NCBI GenBank assembly: GCA_964589815.1
Contig: CAZPUR010000002.1
Span: forward strand, 1 to 64,000
DNA from: CAZPUR01 sp964589815
GTDB taxonomy: Bacteria; Patescibacteriota; Microgenomatia; UBA1400
DNA: 64,000 bases
Reading direction: 5' to 3'
Below, in pieces: positions 63,816 to 64,000 of this stretch. Below the pieces are notes generated by a model, which worked only from the letters and a program-made list of their open reading frames with translations, was not told where the DNA came from and searched no databases. The position numbers and the translations under genes were made by a program. Each line of letters starts with the position of its first letter. Position 1 is the first letter of the stretch.

Positions 63816-64000
63816 ATGTTTGAGCTAGATTGGAAGGATCGTTTTACAGGGAATTGTGCCTTTTATGCCCTTCAAGATTTAATTAGAGCAGAATATGATG
63901 CTGGATTTAGAATGCCTCCAGATGGTTTTGAAGCTTTTCAATCAGAAAAAACTAAAGCTGAAGGAGGCATAGGTTTGTCCACGGAAAGAATCTTACCCCT
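63816..64000 (+). CDS. Start of an unknown protein, cut by the window end
   Basis: The ATG opens MFELDWKDRFTGNCAFYALQ followed by DLIRAEYDAGFRMPPDGFEA and continues past the edge without a stop. The NCAFYAL stretch has a cysteine near the start. No ribosome site, TAAACT 10 nt upstream. Too little is visible for a family. Confidence 0.5.
   Translation, partial: MFELDWKDRFTGNCAFYALQDLIRAEYDAGFRMPPDGFEAFQSEKTKAEGGIGLSTERILP

Overview
The window looks like a chromosome segment of a Patescibacteria (Candidate Phyla Radiation) bacterium, probably Microgenomates-like. The evidence is a divergent 16S rRNA with mismatches to standard primers, a group I intron in the 23S rRNA, many small orphan proteins, a secreted-protein-rich gene set (sortase, cohesin/dockerin, giant adhesin, PBP1A, M23 peptidase), a competence operon, and AT-rich DNA full of short palindromic repeats. 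UGA is used as an ordinary stop (for example rho), so this is not a UGA-recoding lineage. The phylum call is inferred from sequence character, not from a tree.

Layout. 1-8.85 kb: rRNA region. The 16S, tRNA-Ile, tRNA-Ala/23S and 5S parts appear to be separate units. Two cohesin-domain protein genes lie between the 16S and the tRNAs, and the 23S carries a 288-nt group I intron at the peptidyl-transferase centre. 8.9-12 kb: a broken small gene, ribosomal protein S1 and radA. 12-20 kb: sortase and its FPETG substrate, repeat clusters, a GC-rich lipoprotein island, then a GT2 glycosyltransferase and a large membrane glycosyltransferase-like protein. 20-26 kb: NagZ-like hydrolase, decayed small genes, rho, a LysM/M23 peptidase with a triplicated 3' end, a dockerin-lectin protein and a tRNA-Ala(CGC). 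26-38 kb (minus strand): an O-antigen-ligase/TPR protein and a 2999-residue surface protein fusing an integrase N-domain, one membrane span, tail-fibre repeats and an S74 chaperone. 38-47.5 kb: PaaX-like regulator, S23-type four-helix protein, several anchored proteins, PBP1A, a thermonuclease, a cluster of small orphan genes and a DgkA homolog. 47.6-54 kb: leuS, then a TrpR-like regulator with comEA and a split comEC. 54-58 kb: orphan genes, a DUF4349 protein and two convergent M14-like proteins. 58-64 kb: a T-box-controlled arginine cluster (argH, argG, a small gene, an NYN nuclease, argS) and more orphans.

How the genes work together. Three programmes stand out. Cell-surface assembly: sortase and substrate, cohesin/dockerin proteins, GT2/GT-C, PBP1A, M23, NagZ, the adhesin. 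DNA uptake: comEA/comEC plus a TrpR-like protein; a nearly identical two-fold-symmetric operator precedes both the regulator gene and comEA. Arginine: argininosuccinate synthase and lyase behind a T-box, with ArgRS nearby.

The most unusual property is the repeat content. Several families of short palindromes and minisatellites sit not only between genes but inside reading frames (leuS, argS, argH, the GT-C-like gene, the adhesin) without breaking them. A separate CCGATTTAATCGG hairpin recurs at many helix tips of both rRNAs and inside the intron. Many genes also have a -10 box 6-8 nt before the start codon, which suggests widespread leaderless transcription. No CRISPR array, transposase or complete prophage is visible.
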